Shown here piece after piece: positions 1 through 8,900 of a stretch of 10,681 nucleotides of DNA. A model generated the notes under the pieces. It saw nothing but the letters and a program-made list of their open reading frames with translations. It did no database searches and was not told the origin of the DNA. Positions within the stretch are counted from its first letter, which is position 1, and each line of letters starts with the position of its first letter. Location: the NCBI GenBank assembly GCA_007131535.1, contig SLQI01000159.1, positions 1 through 10,681 of the forward strand. Direction: 5' to 3'. A program made the translations under genes and the position numbers. Origin of the DNA: Balneolales bacterium. Lineage in GTDB: Bacteria > Bacteroidota > Rhodothermia > Balneolales > Natronogracilivirgulaceae.

Positions 1-2005
1 CAATGGAGGCAAAGTCACCGATATCTGCGTTACCGGTAATACCGTAGCTTGCACGTGGACGCAACTCATCCAGCCAGTCGATACCCTGCATAAAATCCTC
101 CCGGGCTACATCCCAGGCCAATGCACCGGAATAAAAAAGCCCCCAGCGACGATCGGCACCGAAACGCGAGTGTCCGTCATATCGAAGATTCACACTCGCA
201 AAGTAGCGGCGATCATAGTTGTACTGGAATCGGGAAAATGCTCCGGCTGTAGCATATTCACTGGTACGTCCGGATACGGCGCTTGCTACACCGGCGAGGT
301 TAAGCTGACCTAACAGCGGATTAGGGAGTTCTTCACCGCTGGCAGCATGGAAGTTGTAATCCCGGTAGCGGTATTCAAAACCGGCAAGAGCATTTACATT
401 GTGAACCTCTTCAAAGGTCTGGCCGTAATCGGCAACGAAGTTACCGCTGTAGTTTTCCGTTTCGCGTGTTCGCTCATAAACCGATCCCCCGTAGTTTCCA
501 TATCGCGGAATGATCGGGTTGTTATAACGGCGGTCTCTGGACATCCGGTAATCCGCGTTTAACTGAGCGCGAACATCCAGATTCGGACTTATGTTATACG
601 TTGCAGCAAGGTTTGAAATCAATTGAACTTCACGGCCGGTACGCTCTTCTTCATGAAGCAACTGTACTACATTGTACATCACCGCCGGAATGTCCTGGTT
701 ATAGGTACCATCCTCGTTATAAATCGGTGTAGTAGGCCGGATAGTAACCCCGCCGTGGAACGGACTGTTAATCCAGTTTCCTCCGGTCTCACCCTGCCCG
801 TCTATTACGGAGCGTGACAAACTGAGGTTGGTTTCAAACGAAAGTCGGTCTGTAGCATCGTGTTCGATGTTAGACCTGAGTGTAACCCGATCATAATAGG
901 AACTGTAAAAGGTACCCTGATGATCTTCATATCCACCGGATACAAAAAATCGAGTGGTTTCGGTTCCACCCTGAGCTGAAAGACTGTATCTCTGATTGTA
1001 ACCAGGACGGATCATCTCACTGAACCAGTCGTACGTTTCAACTTCATCCAGAGAATTGGCCCCGGGGGATCGATAGTTTTCAAAAGCATCCTGACGAGCC
1101 GCTTCGGGGTCCTGACCGAGATCAAGGGCGCGGTTTTCGTAAGCTTCCATCATGAACTCAACCATTTCCCGTCCGCTCATCAGATCGTATTCGGTGTGCA
1201 CTTCATGAACACCGCCTCTGACACTTGCGGTAAAGTTCGTCACACCTTCCTGCCCGCGTCGCGTGGTAACCAATACCACTCCGTTAGCTCCCTGAGCACC
1301 ATAAATCGCAGTAGCCTCAGCATCACGAAGTACTTCAATGGAAGCAATATCAGATGGGTTAATTCCCCCTAATACATTGGAATTCGTAGTCGCAATATTG
1401 GAACGGAAATAGTCTTCAATCGGCACACCATCCACAATAAACAAGGGGTCGTTACCACTGTGAATAGAACCGATACCACGGATTCGGATATTGGCTGCAG
1501 CACCAGGCTGCCCACTTGTTCCTACAAACTGCGTACCGGCAGACTGCCCCTGAAGAGCCTGGTCTGGAGTCTGAATAGTTCGTCCTCTTACCCGGTCTCC
1601 ACGTACAGAAGAAATAGCACCGGTAACTTCCCGTCGTTCCCGGATACCGTAACCGGTCACTACCAGCTCTTCAAGGCCAAGATGATCCGGTACTAACTCC
1701 ACATCTACCGTTGCCATTTCCCCGTCGGAAATATCAACTGTACGTTCAAATTCGCGGAATCCCACGAATGTAACGAGCAATGTGTATGTACCCGGTTCAA
1801 TCCCGGTAAGTTCATAATTACCATCGGCGTCCGATGTTGTACCGATTTCAAGAGCATCGATACGCACCGTAGCTCCGGGTAACACCTCACCATCATCTGC
1901 ATCATAAACTGTACCCTGTACACCCGTCTGCTGAGCAAACGCCGTAAGAGGCACAATCAAGAACAGTGCGAGTACTACAAGGAGGCTTGTAACCTTTTGT
2001 AACAT
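1..2005 (-). CDS. SusC/RagA-family TonB-dependent outer-membrane transporter, second paralog (3' end missing)
   Basis: The reading frame is open from the ATG at 2005 to the left edge: 668 codons plus one base, so about the last third of the barrel is missing. Translation shows a signal peptide with a likely cut after TAFA (residues 21-24), a CarboxypepD_reg-like beta-sandwich (about 27-106), a TonB-box-like stretch LEELVVTGYG (111-120), the plug with the SusC signature IRIRGIGSIHSGNDPLFIVD (about 173-192) and the plug end IEVLRDAEATAIYGAQGANG (about 223-242), then barrel strands. Such proteins import ligands across the outer membrane with TonB-ExbBD energy, paired with a SusD lid. It aligns gap-free to the transporter at 5901-8948, with about 75% identical residues by hand count, lowest in the signal peptide and N-terminal sandwich. 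The start is supported by the signal peptide and by the identical MLQK beginning of the paralog. Its SusD partner is presumably beyond the edge. Substrate unknown. Confidence 0.95.
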   Translation of the reverse strand, partial: MLQKVTSLLVVLALFLIVPLTAFAQQTGVQGTVYDADDGEVLPGATVRIDALEIGTTSDADGNYELTGIEPGTYTLLVTFVGFREFERTVDISDGEMATVDVELVPDHLGLEELVVTGYGIRERREVTGAISSVRGDRVRGRTIQTPDQALQGQSAGTQFVGTSGQPGAAANIRIRGIGSIHSGNDPLFIVDGVPIEDYFRSNIATTNSNVLGGINPSDIASIEVLRDAEATAIYGAQGANGVVLVTTRRGQEGVTNFTASVRGGVHEVHTEYDLMSGREMVEFMMEAYENRALDLGQDPEAARQDAFENYRSPGANSLDEVETYDWFSEMIRPGYNQRYSLSAQGGTETTRFFVSGGYEDHQGTFYSSYYDRVTLRSNIEHDATDRLSFETNLSLSRSVIDGQGETGGNWINSPFHGGVTIRPTTPIYNEDGTYNQDIPAVMYNVVQLLHEEERTGREVQLISNLAATYNISPNLDVRAQLNADYRMSRDRRYNNPIIPRYGNYGGSVYERTRETENYSGNFVADYGQTFEEVHNVNALAGFEYRYRDYNFHAASGEELPNPLLGQLNLAGVASAVSGRTSEYATAGAFSRFQYNYDRRYFASVNLRYDGHSRFGADRRWGLFYSGALAWDVAREDFMQGIDWLDELRPRASYGITGNADIGDFASI

Positions 2006-2825
2006 AAATTAACCCTTATTTATTGGTTTTAGTTGTACTATAATAATGGTAACGCCTAAAGAGATACAGTCAAAGAAGGTCATTACCATATACCTGAATT
2101 ACATGGTACTTTTAAAAAGTTTTCCATGTTGCTCATACTCTTATAGAAATTAATAGCCGTTTTAATGTCCTAATTTAATATTGCATGCAACTTCTGTGAT
2201 AATACCCTTGCTTGCAGGGCAAGAACTAACCAACACAACTACTTATCCATCATACAAACAGCATAATTAAATAAACATCATTTTAACCTGTCATAACATT
2301 GATGTAAAACAAAGCAATATTTAACTACAATGTCCAATTATTTTACAACTTTTTACATTTTGCAATACCCTTCTTCCCTTAATGTTGGTAAGCCCTTTAA
2401 TATCAGCGATAAACGTTTATCGGAAATTTACTTTAAGATTGATTTATTTAATTTAAATAGCCAACTATTAGGCGAGTGCATGACTACTATTCATCCTAAC
2501 ATGGCCGCCTAAAACTTCCTAACTTACAAAATGTTAACAATTTTTACATAATGTGTTTTCTCCCTTTAAATGTTCAGCCCCGACTTATCGGGATATATAG
2601 ATTGTTTATGCCTGTGCTATCCTAACTCCCCGGTGATTTTATATTTATGTATTCAAGAGGCCACGGAATTTTGTCCCTATAGGATCTATCACCCATTCTA
2701 TTCTCTCGAAACATCGTACAGTTCCATTACTCACTATACATTAAGCCTAATCAATAGTATACATATGATGTTACACTCATAAAGCGTGTCATTTGGACTA
2801 ACCCCTGCCCTACATCGTTCACAAA
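2006..2825. other. AT-rich leader and intergenic region upstream of the second SusC gene; no gene seen
   Basis: No convincing coding sequence on either strand. Short open frames, such as one of 60 codons at 2330-2512, lack homology and coding character. It should contain the promoter for the minus-strand gene starting at 2005, but I find no good TAnnTTTG box in the 130 bases before the start. Visible structure: an inverted repeat at 2101-2129, a perfect 10-bp palindrome TTGCATGCAA at 2181-2190, and two words shared with the region upstream of the other SusC gene (CCAACACAA at 2230-2238 and TTTTACAACTTTTT at 2341-2354). Confidence 0.6.
2101..2129. promoter_or_regulatory. Inverted repeat upstream of the second SusC gene
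   Basis: Outer arms ACATGG (2101-2106) and CCATGT (2124-2129) enclose inner arms ACTTTT and AAAAGT, giving an imperfect hairpin or dyad 96-124 bases before the start at 2005. A similar CATG-TACTTT-AAAA-TTTTC-CATG dyad lies upstream of the paralog at 9103-9133. It could be an operator or part of the leader. The symmetry is seen; the function is inferred. Confidence 0.35.
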
Positions 2826-3025
2826 ATATTCCTAACGGAACATGCAGCCCGCCGGCTCCCCTATTTGCTACCGACGAGATGTTCCTGACGGAACATTATG
2901 GATTCTGCCGGGTTTGATAGGTTTTTAATATTGCATCAAAGCGAATAGATTTAAACCCTGCTTTCACCTGATGAATTCCTACTGCTCTCCTGCACCACAA
3001 TACAATGCGGGTTCGTATTTTTATT
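2826..3025 (+). repeat. Structured intergenic repeat, copy A (hairpin - TGCTACCGACGAG core - hairpin - tail)
   Basis: The order of parts is hairpin 1, ATATTCC/GGAACAT around loop TAAC (2826-2843); a 22-base spacer; the 13-base core TGCTACCGACGAG (2866-2878); hairpin 2, ATGTTCC/GGAACAT around loop TGAC (2879-2896); then a tail that matches copy B at patches such as ATCAAAGCGA, CAACCCTG/AAACCCTG and TTCGTATTT. Copy B at 3155-3345 has the same order. Short open frames crossing this block on the minus strand are by-products of the repeat and are not called as genes. Confidence 0.7.
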
Positions 3026-3051
3026 GATTGCGGCTTTGCCAACATCCTGCC

Positions 3052-3120
3052 GCCTTCCGGAGGAAGGCCTCGTCGGTAGCAGAATGACATGCTTCCGACG
3101 CCACGCGCCGTCAGGTGCGT
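3052..3120 (-). repeat. Structured intergenic repeat, copy C (inverted, hairpin-core-hairpin part)
   Basis: On the minus strand the same plan appears with different stem bases. Hairpin 1 is ACGCACC/GGCGCGT around loop TGAC (3120-3103). A 21-base spacer follows, then the identical core TGCTACCGACGAG (3081-3069), abutted by hairpin 2, GCCTTCC/GGAAGGC around loop TCC (3068-3052). The core is identical to copies A and B, while both arms of each hairpin have changed together, so pairing is kept. The copy lies between A and B in the opposite orientation. Confidence 0.65.
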
Positions 3121-3154
3121 TTCGTGACCAGCCATGCCTGAAATCCTTCACTAA

Positions 3155-3345
3155 ATGTTCCTAACGGAAAATAGGGCCGGCCTTTTGCTACCGACGAGAT
3201 ATTCCTGACGGAACATGGGGAAATTTGCCGGATTTATTAGGTTTGAGTTTGTGTATCAAAGCGAGCTTATTTCAACCCTGATTTCTCCTGATTAATTTGT
3301 GCTGATTTACTGCATGGCAACGCCGGCAGATTCGTATTTATACCC
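3155..3345 (+). repeat. Structured intergenic repeat, copy B
   Basis: Direct repeat of copy A, about 330 bases further on: hairpin 1 ATGTTCC/GGAAAAT with loop TAAC (3155-3172), a shorter 13-base spacer, core TGCTACCGACGAG (3186-3198), hairpin 2 ATATTCC/GGAACAT with loop TGAC (3199-3216), and a tail with TTTGCCGGATTTATTAGGTTT, TATCAAAGCGA and TTCGTATTTATA. The tail is more diverged than the core and hairpins. Confidence 0.7.
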
Positions 3346-3440
3346 CCACCCACTCAATTTTCACTTCTGTGCCTTTTTGATTTCAGGTTCCTCACTTTTT
3401 GCCATGCACTATATAGAGCTGTCAAAACCATAACAAAACT

Positions 3441-3472
3441 AAAAAAGCCGCTCATATTGTATGAGCGGCTTT
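3441..3472 (-). terminator. Intrinsic terminator of the susC-susD-lipoprotein operon
   Basis: A perfect 12-bp stem (3444-3455 with 3461-3472, core GCCGCTCAT) closes a 5-base loop. On the minus strand it is followed by a run of T (complement of the A run at 3441-3446). It lies 66-97 bases after the stop codon of the lipoprotein gene. A weaker 6-bp hairpin, AAGCAC/GTGCTT, precedes it at 3483-3499. Confidence 0.85.
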
Positions 3473-3537
3473 CAAAATCAGCAAGCACTTAGGGTGCTTA
3501 GCGTTTTCTTAATGTTCAGTTATAGGAGTATGCGATA

Positions 3538-4368
3538 TTAAAAATCCTGGCATGCGACTAAATCATCACCCAGGAGATCTTCATCATATACACGCACATG
3601 AAGATCGTCATCCTGGTATAGCCGAACATCAATTTCAGCTTCTTCTGAAGCACTGGTTTCTTCTTCATCGGTCTCAAGGGCAGGATAATCTCCCTCATCT
3701 CCGACTACACCATCATTCGTCTCACAAGTACCTTCGTAAACAGCCCAGGGATAAGAGCTCTCTTCCTCCAGGCCTTCAAGGCTTATATCCGCGGTAAACA
3801 TTTCATCTTCTGTATTGCCTTCAATTGAAGCTGTACCTTCTACATCTTCGTAGTCTTCAGTTCCTTCAAGTTCAGCCTCAAACTCGACTTCATGTTTTAC
3901 CAGATCTACTTCAAGCCGGGAAAGGTTTGGTGCCGCTTCCAGTTCATCGCTTCCCTGGATTTCCAGCAACAAAAATAACTCCTCGTCATTATCGATTGCA
4001 TCAGCGTAGATTTCCAACTCTACTTCATCTGAGCTGCTGTTGGCCTCGATCACTACTTCAGAGTCGATGAGATCGAAATGCTCTCCTTCAACAGCTTCTG
4101 AGGCGTCGGCATCTACAGCTACCGATGCTGTTCGGTCATGATCTTCATGACCACCGATTAATTGTACCGTAAACTCAACGGTTTTGGATTCATCCTGGTC
4201 GGCATCCATAGTGGCTGTATAAGACAAAGAACCACTGGCGGGATCCGGTGGAGCAAATTCGAGCTGATTTTCATCACCCAGATCGAATTCCTGCTCTTCA
4301 AAACAACCCCACATTACCAGTGGTAAAACCAGTAGAGTTGCAAGTTTGAATATATTTGGTCTATTCAT
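3538..4368 (-). CDS. Acidic accessory outer-membrane lipoprotein: Calx-beta-like module plus CHRD/SOD-like module
   Basis: 276 residues from the ATG at 4368. An in-frame ATG at 4443 would place 25 residues before the signal peptide and run across a terminator-like hairpin, so it is rejected. A lipoprotein signal ends at Cys22 (VMWGC, an imperfect lipobox) followed by an acidic stretch that would suit surface export. Residues about 44-160 look like a Calx-beta-type beta-sandwich, with EAVEGEHFDLIDSEVVIEAN (91-110) and an acidic loop before LFLLLEI (131-137). Residues about 161-276 follow the pattern of CHRD/Cu-Zn SOD-like proteins: SLEGL, YPWAVYEGTC, VVGDEGDYPAL, LHVRVYDED, VACQDF. The usual WHVHxGxC is WAVYEGTC here, so the metal histidines are absent, while Cys215 and Cys273 could form a disulfide. 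It is extremely acidic: 83 D/E to 8 K/R. Third gene of the operon, 87 bases after the SusD-like gene; probably an accessory to that transporter. Domain names are by eye; ligand unknown. Confidence 0.85.
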   Translation of the reverse strand: MNRPNIFKLATLLVLPLVMWGCFEEQEFDLGDENQLEFAPPDPASGSLSYTATMDADQDESKTVEFTVQLIGGHEDHDRTASVAVDADASEAVEGEHFDLIDSEVVIEANSSSDEVELEIYADAIDNDEELFLLLEIQGSDELEAAPNLSRLEVDLVKHEVEFEAELEGTEDYEDVEGTASIEGNTEDEMFTADISLEGLEEESSYPWAVYEGTCETNDGVVGDEGDYPALETDEEETSASEEAEIDVRLYQDDDLHVRVYDEDLLGDDLVACQDF

Positions 4369-4401
4369 ATATCTGAATTTCTGATTTATGTACGAACTTT
4401 T

Positions 4402-4436
4402 AAAGAAACCGCTCCATACACTCAGGCATGGAGCGG
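4402..4436 (-). terminator. Terminator-like hairpin inside the operon (possible attenuator)
   Basis: A perfect 9-bp stem CCGCTCCAT/ATGGAGCGG (4409-4417 with 4428-4436) and 10-base loop, followed on the minus strand by TTTCTTT. It sits between the stop of the SusD-like gene and the start of the accessory lipoprotein. No promoter is evident between it and the lipoprotein start, so read-through is likely, lowering the third gene's expression. It could instead be an RNA-processing or mRNA-stabilising stem. Confidence 0.55.
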
Positions 4437-4455
4437 CATGCAAAACAATTATGGT

Positions 4456-5856
4456 TTAATAACCGGGGTTATCGTCGAGTTCCGGGTTATTATCTACCTC
4501 GCCATTCGGCACGGTAGAAAGCACACGGAAATCATCATAATCGAGCGTAGGCAGTGCTCCCTGCTTCGGAATATCCATTCCTCGTCGCTTCAAGTCATAA
4601 AACCGATGTCCTTCGAAATGAAGTTCACGACGACGTTCAGGTAACACTTCATCCTCAAAGAAGCTTTCGGCATCGGAGTAACCGTCTACCGGATCCAAGC
4701 CACGTGCTTCACGTACGGTGTTCAATGCATCATGAGCCTCATCCCATTGATTAGCTTCGGCATGGGCTTCAGCCAGGATCAGATACATTTCCGGAACCCT
4801 TACCAACGGCACGTTATCATCATAAGCTCCGGTACTGCAATCCCATTTGCGGCTATACGGATATCCGTCATCTGCCTCACCAATCAGGTTAAGCCGGTAA
4901 TCCTCATCGTCAAAACTATCTATGAGTTCATCCGAAGGAATCACATCATGCCAGTGCGTCGGATTGGTATAAGGGCACAATCCGTCGTTTGAACCCAAAC
5001 TTTCCTCAACCGGATCGATATCCAGCTCCATAATGGATTCTTCGTGAGGTACGGCATCGAATGGATTGTCTTCGGTAAATGCCTCTTCTTCCTCTATAAG
5101 CTCAGCGTCGGTTGCCTCGAGTGCTTGTTCAGCATGGTTGACTGCCTCATCCCAGTTTTCGAGATAAAGGTGCAGACGAGCCAGGAGAGCATGACCACCG
5201 GCATAGTTTGCAAAATAGACGCCGCGATCGTCATCAGCCAGTAAATCTATGGCTTCTTCCAGATCATTTTGCGCCTGCTCATACACCTCTACATTCGAAG
5301 AACGTCCACGTAAGTCAGCATCCTCGGCTGTGCGCGTAGGTTCTGTACGAATGATGGCACTTTGAGCCCAGCCATCGACTTCGCGACCGGGCTCATACCC
5401 ATAGGTTCGGGCCAGATCAAAGTAAACGAAGCCCCTCTGGAACAACGCTTCACCTCTGAGCCTTTGACGTACTTCCTCAGAGGCATCCTCCACCTGATCA
5501 GCACCATCAATGACATAGTTGGCCTCATTAATGGTGAGATATGCGGTATTCCAGAATGTTATATGGCTGCCTTGTGAATTTACCGACATACCGTCATAAC
5601 GGCCGGAGGTCGTGGGATGCTGATCGGTATTATCGGCCAGCACGTCCGGACCGAGTGTAATTTCCCGTCCATATCGATACTGGCTTTGCAACCGGTTATA
5701 TACCGATGTCATAATGGCCTCAATACCATCAATATTTTCCTGAGCGGTCTCAGGATCCACTTCTGTAGACGGCTCGGTCTCCAGTAGATCATCGCAACCG
5801 GCGATGATTGCAACCGCAAGAGTCAGCACGCCTAATTTGGATAAAATTTTCAACAT
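4456..5856 (-). CDS. SusD/RagB-family nutrient-binding outer-membrane lipoprotein
   Basis: 466 residues, a normal size for the family. The lipoprotein signal ends in IIAGC (Cys21). Helical TPR-like segments characteristic of SusD occur at about 129-152 (RGEALFQRGFVYFDLARTYG), 190-207 and 217-250. The C-terminal RagB/SusD domain (about 280-466) holds VRVPEMYLILAEAHAE (352-367), a second helical pair to 387, and the family hallmark ERRRELHFEGHRFYDLKRRG (407-426). The protein ends in NNPELDDNPGY, a typical SusD terminus. SusD proteins sit on the cell surface as the lid of the SusC barrel and capture the ligand. The gene starts 44 bases after the SusC stop and is surely co-transcribed. Cys294 and Cys340 may form a disulfide. 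The family covers glycans, peptides and other ligands, and nothing visible narrows the choice. Confidence 0.96.
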   Translation of the reverse strand: MLKILSKLGVLTLAVAIIAGCDDLLETEPSTEVDPETAQENIDGIEAIMTSVYNRLQSQYRYGREITLGPDVLADNTDQHPTTSGRYDGMSVNSQGSHITFWNTAYLTINEANYVIDGADQVEDASEEVRQRLRGEALFQRGFVYFDLARTYGYEPGREVDGWAQSAIIRTEPTRTAEDADLRGRSSNVEVYEQAQNDLEEAIDLLADDDRGVYFANYAGGHALLARLHLYLENWDEAVNHAEQALEATDAELIEEEEAFTEDNPFDAVPHEESIMELDIDPVEESLGSNDGLCPYTNPTHWHDVIPSDELIDSFDDEDYRLNLIGEADDGYPYSRKWDCSTGAYDDNVPLVRVPEMYLILAEAHAEANQWDEAHDALNTVREARGLDPVDGYSDAESFFEDEVLPERRRELHFEGHRFYDLKRRGMDIPKQGALPTLDYDDFRVLSTVPNGEVDNNPELDDNPGY

Positions 5857-5900
5857 GATTTGAAAAATTGTTTGAATTCGAAATTCTGAATTACTTCGGC

Positions 5901-8900
5901 TTAGAAGTTAAGCTCAATACCACCTTCAAGGGTACGTGGCTGCGGATAAGCGGTCTGGCCGCGGTCAAATACTTCGGGGTCCAGTCCCGGATATTCGGTC
6001 CATGTTGCCAGGTTTTCGCTCTGTACAAATACGGTAGCTGCAGACAAGCCAAGACGCTGGGTCAACTGAGCGGGTACCGCATAGCTGAAGGAGATATTCT
6101 TAAGCCGGATATAGGATCCGTCGAACAGGCGGCGGTCTGACCAGGCGTTGTATGCTGTTCCTCCGGGGAACTCTCCTTCACTATATGCCATTGGCACATC
6201 TGTAATCTGACCAGGTTCGGTCCATCTATCCCATAAATCATTGGATATGTTCCGGCCACGATGAGGCGCAAGGTGATGGTTGGAATACTGTTCATCCAGA
6301 ATTGTGCTTCCGTATTCGTACTGGAAAAGCACGTCAACTGAAACGGGACCATAGGAGAACTGATTACTCCATCCGCCATAGTAATCCGGGTTCATGCTTC
6401 CGGCACGGTGATAATCACCGGCACCAACGGAATAGGTCAGCTCACCGTCAGCATCATACCAGAGAGCCCGGCCATCGGCGGGATTTACCCCGGCATAATT
6501 ACGTACCCACCACTGATGGCGGTCTTCGCCGACATAAATTCGGGAAGCAGCCACATTGGGGTCGCTCATCCATTCCTGTTCACCTTCCAACTCAAGCACT
6601 TCACTTTGCAGAAAGGTGATATTGAAATCAGATGACCACATAAACTGGCCGGCATCTACAAGTACACCGCCGACTTCAACTTCGAGACCTTCGTTTCGAA
6701 TGGTTCCGATGTTTTCCATTATATCGCCGAATCCACTGTCGGAAGGCAACCAGCTTTCAAGCAGCAATTCTTCATTATCATTTCGATAAACGCCTACGTT
6801 ACCGTAAAACCGTCCGCCGAAGAAAGAGAAGTCAAGTGCAACATCGGTACTGCGCTGTTGCTCCCAACTGAGCAGGTTGTTTCCTAACTGCTGCGGTCGC
6901 AGTCCGGTACTTCCCTGGTAGGTTCCGCCTGAGCCGAACAATGCCATTGATTCGAAATCATCGATTTCAGCATTACCGGTAATCCCGTAGCTGACTCGCG
7001 GGCGCAATTCATCCAGCCAATCTACATCAGCCATAAAATCTTCTTGTGCAACATCCCAGGCAAGTGCTCCGGAATAGAACATTCCCCAACGCTGGTCTTC
7101 ACCGAATCGGGAGTGCCCGTCATATCGCAGGTTAACGCTTGCGTAATAGGTACGGTCATAATTGTACTGCAGCCTGGTAAATGCGCCGGCTGTTTTGTAA
7201 TGGGATGACCTTCCGGCTACCGCGCTGGCAACACCGGCAAGATTAAGCTGCCCAAGCAGCGGATTAGGAACTTCCTGACCGCTTGCTGAGTGGAATTGAT
7301 AATCCCGCTGGCGATATTCAAAACCTGCCAGTGCATTTACATTGTGGACTTCTCCGAAGGTATCACCATAGTCACCCACAATGTTACCACTCCAGTTTTC
7401 GGTCTGTCGGGTACGTTCGAATACACTACCTCCGGTTTCGGCATACCGGTCGATTACCGGATTATTATACCTTCTGTCATGAGACATACGGTAATCGGCA
7501 TTCAACTGAGCCCGGAAGTCCAGATTGGGTGTAGCGGTAACCGTCGCAGCAACATTACCAACGAGTTGATATTCGGTGCCTACTCGTTCCTCTTCTTTGG
7601 CCAGCTGTACGTTGTTGTACATCACACCTGGTATATCCTGGTTATAGGTACCATCTTCATTGTAGATGGGAGTAGTCGGACGTGTGGTTACCCCTCCGTG
7701 AAACGGACTGTTAATCCAGTTTCCTCCGGTTTCTGCCTGTCCGTTGTATTGCGAACGGGAAATGCTCAGATTGGTTTCAAATGAAAGCCGGTCTGTAGCA
7801 TCATGGTCGATGTTTGATCGAAGTCCAACGCGATCGTAATAGGAACTGAGAAACGTTCCTTGATGATCCTCATAATTACCAGATACAAAGAAGCGAGTAT
7901 CTTCGGTACCACCTTGGGCAGAAAGGCTGTAGTTTTGCATGTTACCGGTTCGGGTGATACCATCGAACCAGTCGTAATGCTCAACCTCATCGAGGGATTC
8001 GGCGCCCGGTGATCTGTACGTTTCGAAGGCATCTTGCCGCGCTTCATCGGGATCTGTCCCGAGATCCCGAGCACGGTTTTCATAGGCTTCCATCATAAAC
8101 TCTACAAAATCGGGGCCTTCCATATTATCATATTCGGTATGAATTTCATGGACACCGCCACGCACGCTGGCTGTAAAGTTCGTTTCACCTTCCTGGCCGC
8201 CCCGTGTGGTAATCAACACAACACCGTTGGCTCCTTGCGCACCGTAAATAGCGGTGGCTTCGGCATCCCTAAGTACTTCGATCGACTCGATATCCGAAGG
8301 ATTGATTGAAGCCAGGACATTGGTATTGGTTGTTCCGATATCTGATCGGAAATAGTCTTCAATTGGAACACCATCCACAATGTACAAAGGATCGTTACCA
8401 CCATGGATTGAACCGGTACCCCGGATTCTGATATTGCTGGCTGCACCCGGCTGACCGCTGGTTCCAACCATCTGAAGACCGGCAGACTGACCCTGGATGG
8501 CCTGGTCCGGAGTTTGAATAGCCCGTGCTCTTACCTGATCACCGGAAAGGGAAGACATGGCACCAGTTACCTCACTACGTTCGCGAACAGCGTAGCCGGT
8601 AACTACCATTTCTTCAAGACCAACGTGATCCGGAACCAGTTCTACTTCAATTTCTTCCGTTTCCCCGGCGGTAAACTCTACGTTTACCTGTTGCTCGTCA
8701 TAACCAACAAATGAGATAGTCACAAAGTAAGTACCGGGTTCGATATTCGATATTTCGAATTGACCTTCACTGTCAGTTGTTGTGCCCTGTTCGGTGGCAT
8801 CTATAAAAACAGATGCACCCGGCAAGGGCTCACCGTCATCAGCATCATATACGATGCCGGATAACGCGGCATCCTGAGCATAAACAGCTATTGGTAATAC

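Noticed and set aside
2896..3151. Two overlapping minus-strand open frames of 66-79 codons
   Set aside because: They cross the hairpin-core repeat copies and change frame relative to each other. Repeat-derived frames of this type are commonly over-annotated. No signal, domain or start site supports them.
2826..3345. CRISPR-like array
   Set aside because: Only two direct copies about 330 bases apart, with long diverged tails, an inverted third copy and no cas genes.
4369..4443. Upstream extension of the accessory lipoprotein to an ATG at 4443
   Set aside because: The extra 25 residues would be encoded by the terminator-like hairpin and would bury the lipoprotein signal peptide, which fits perfectly with a start at 4368.
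7290..7784. 164-codon plus-strand open frame within the complete SusC gene
   Set aside because: It is antisense to a clear, full-length SusC barrel with conserved motifs. A similar antisense frame appears at the same place in the paralog, as expected from shared codon use.
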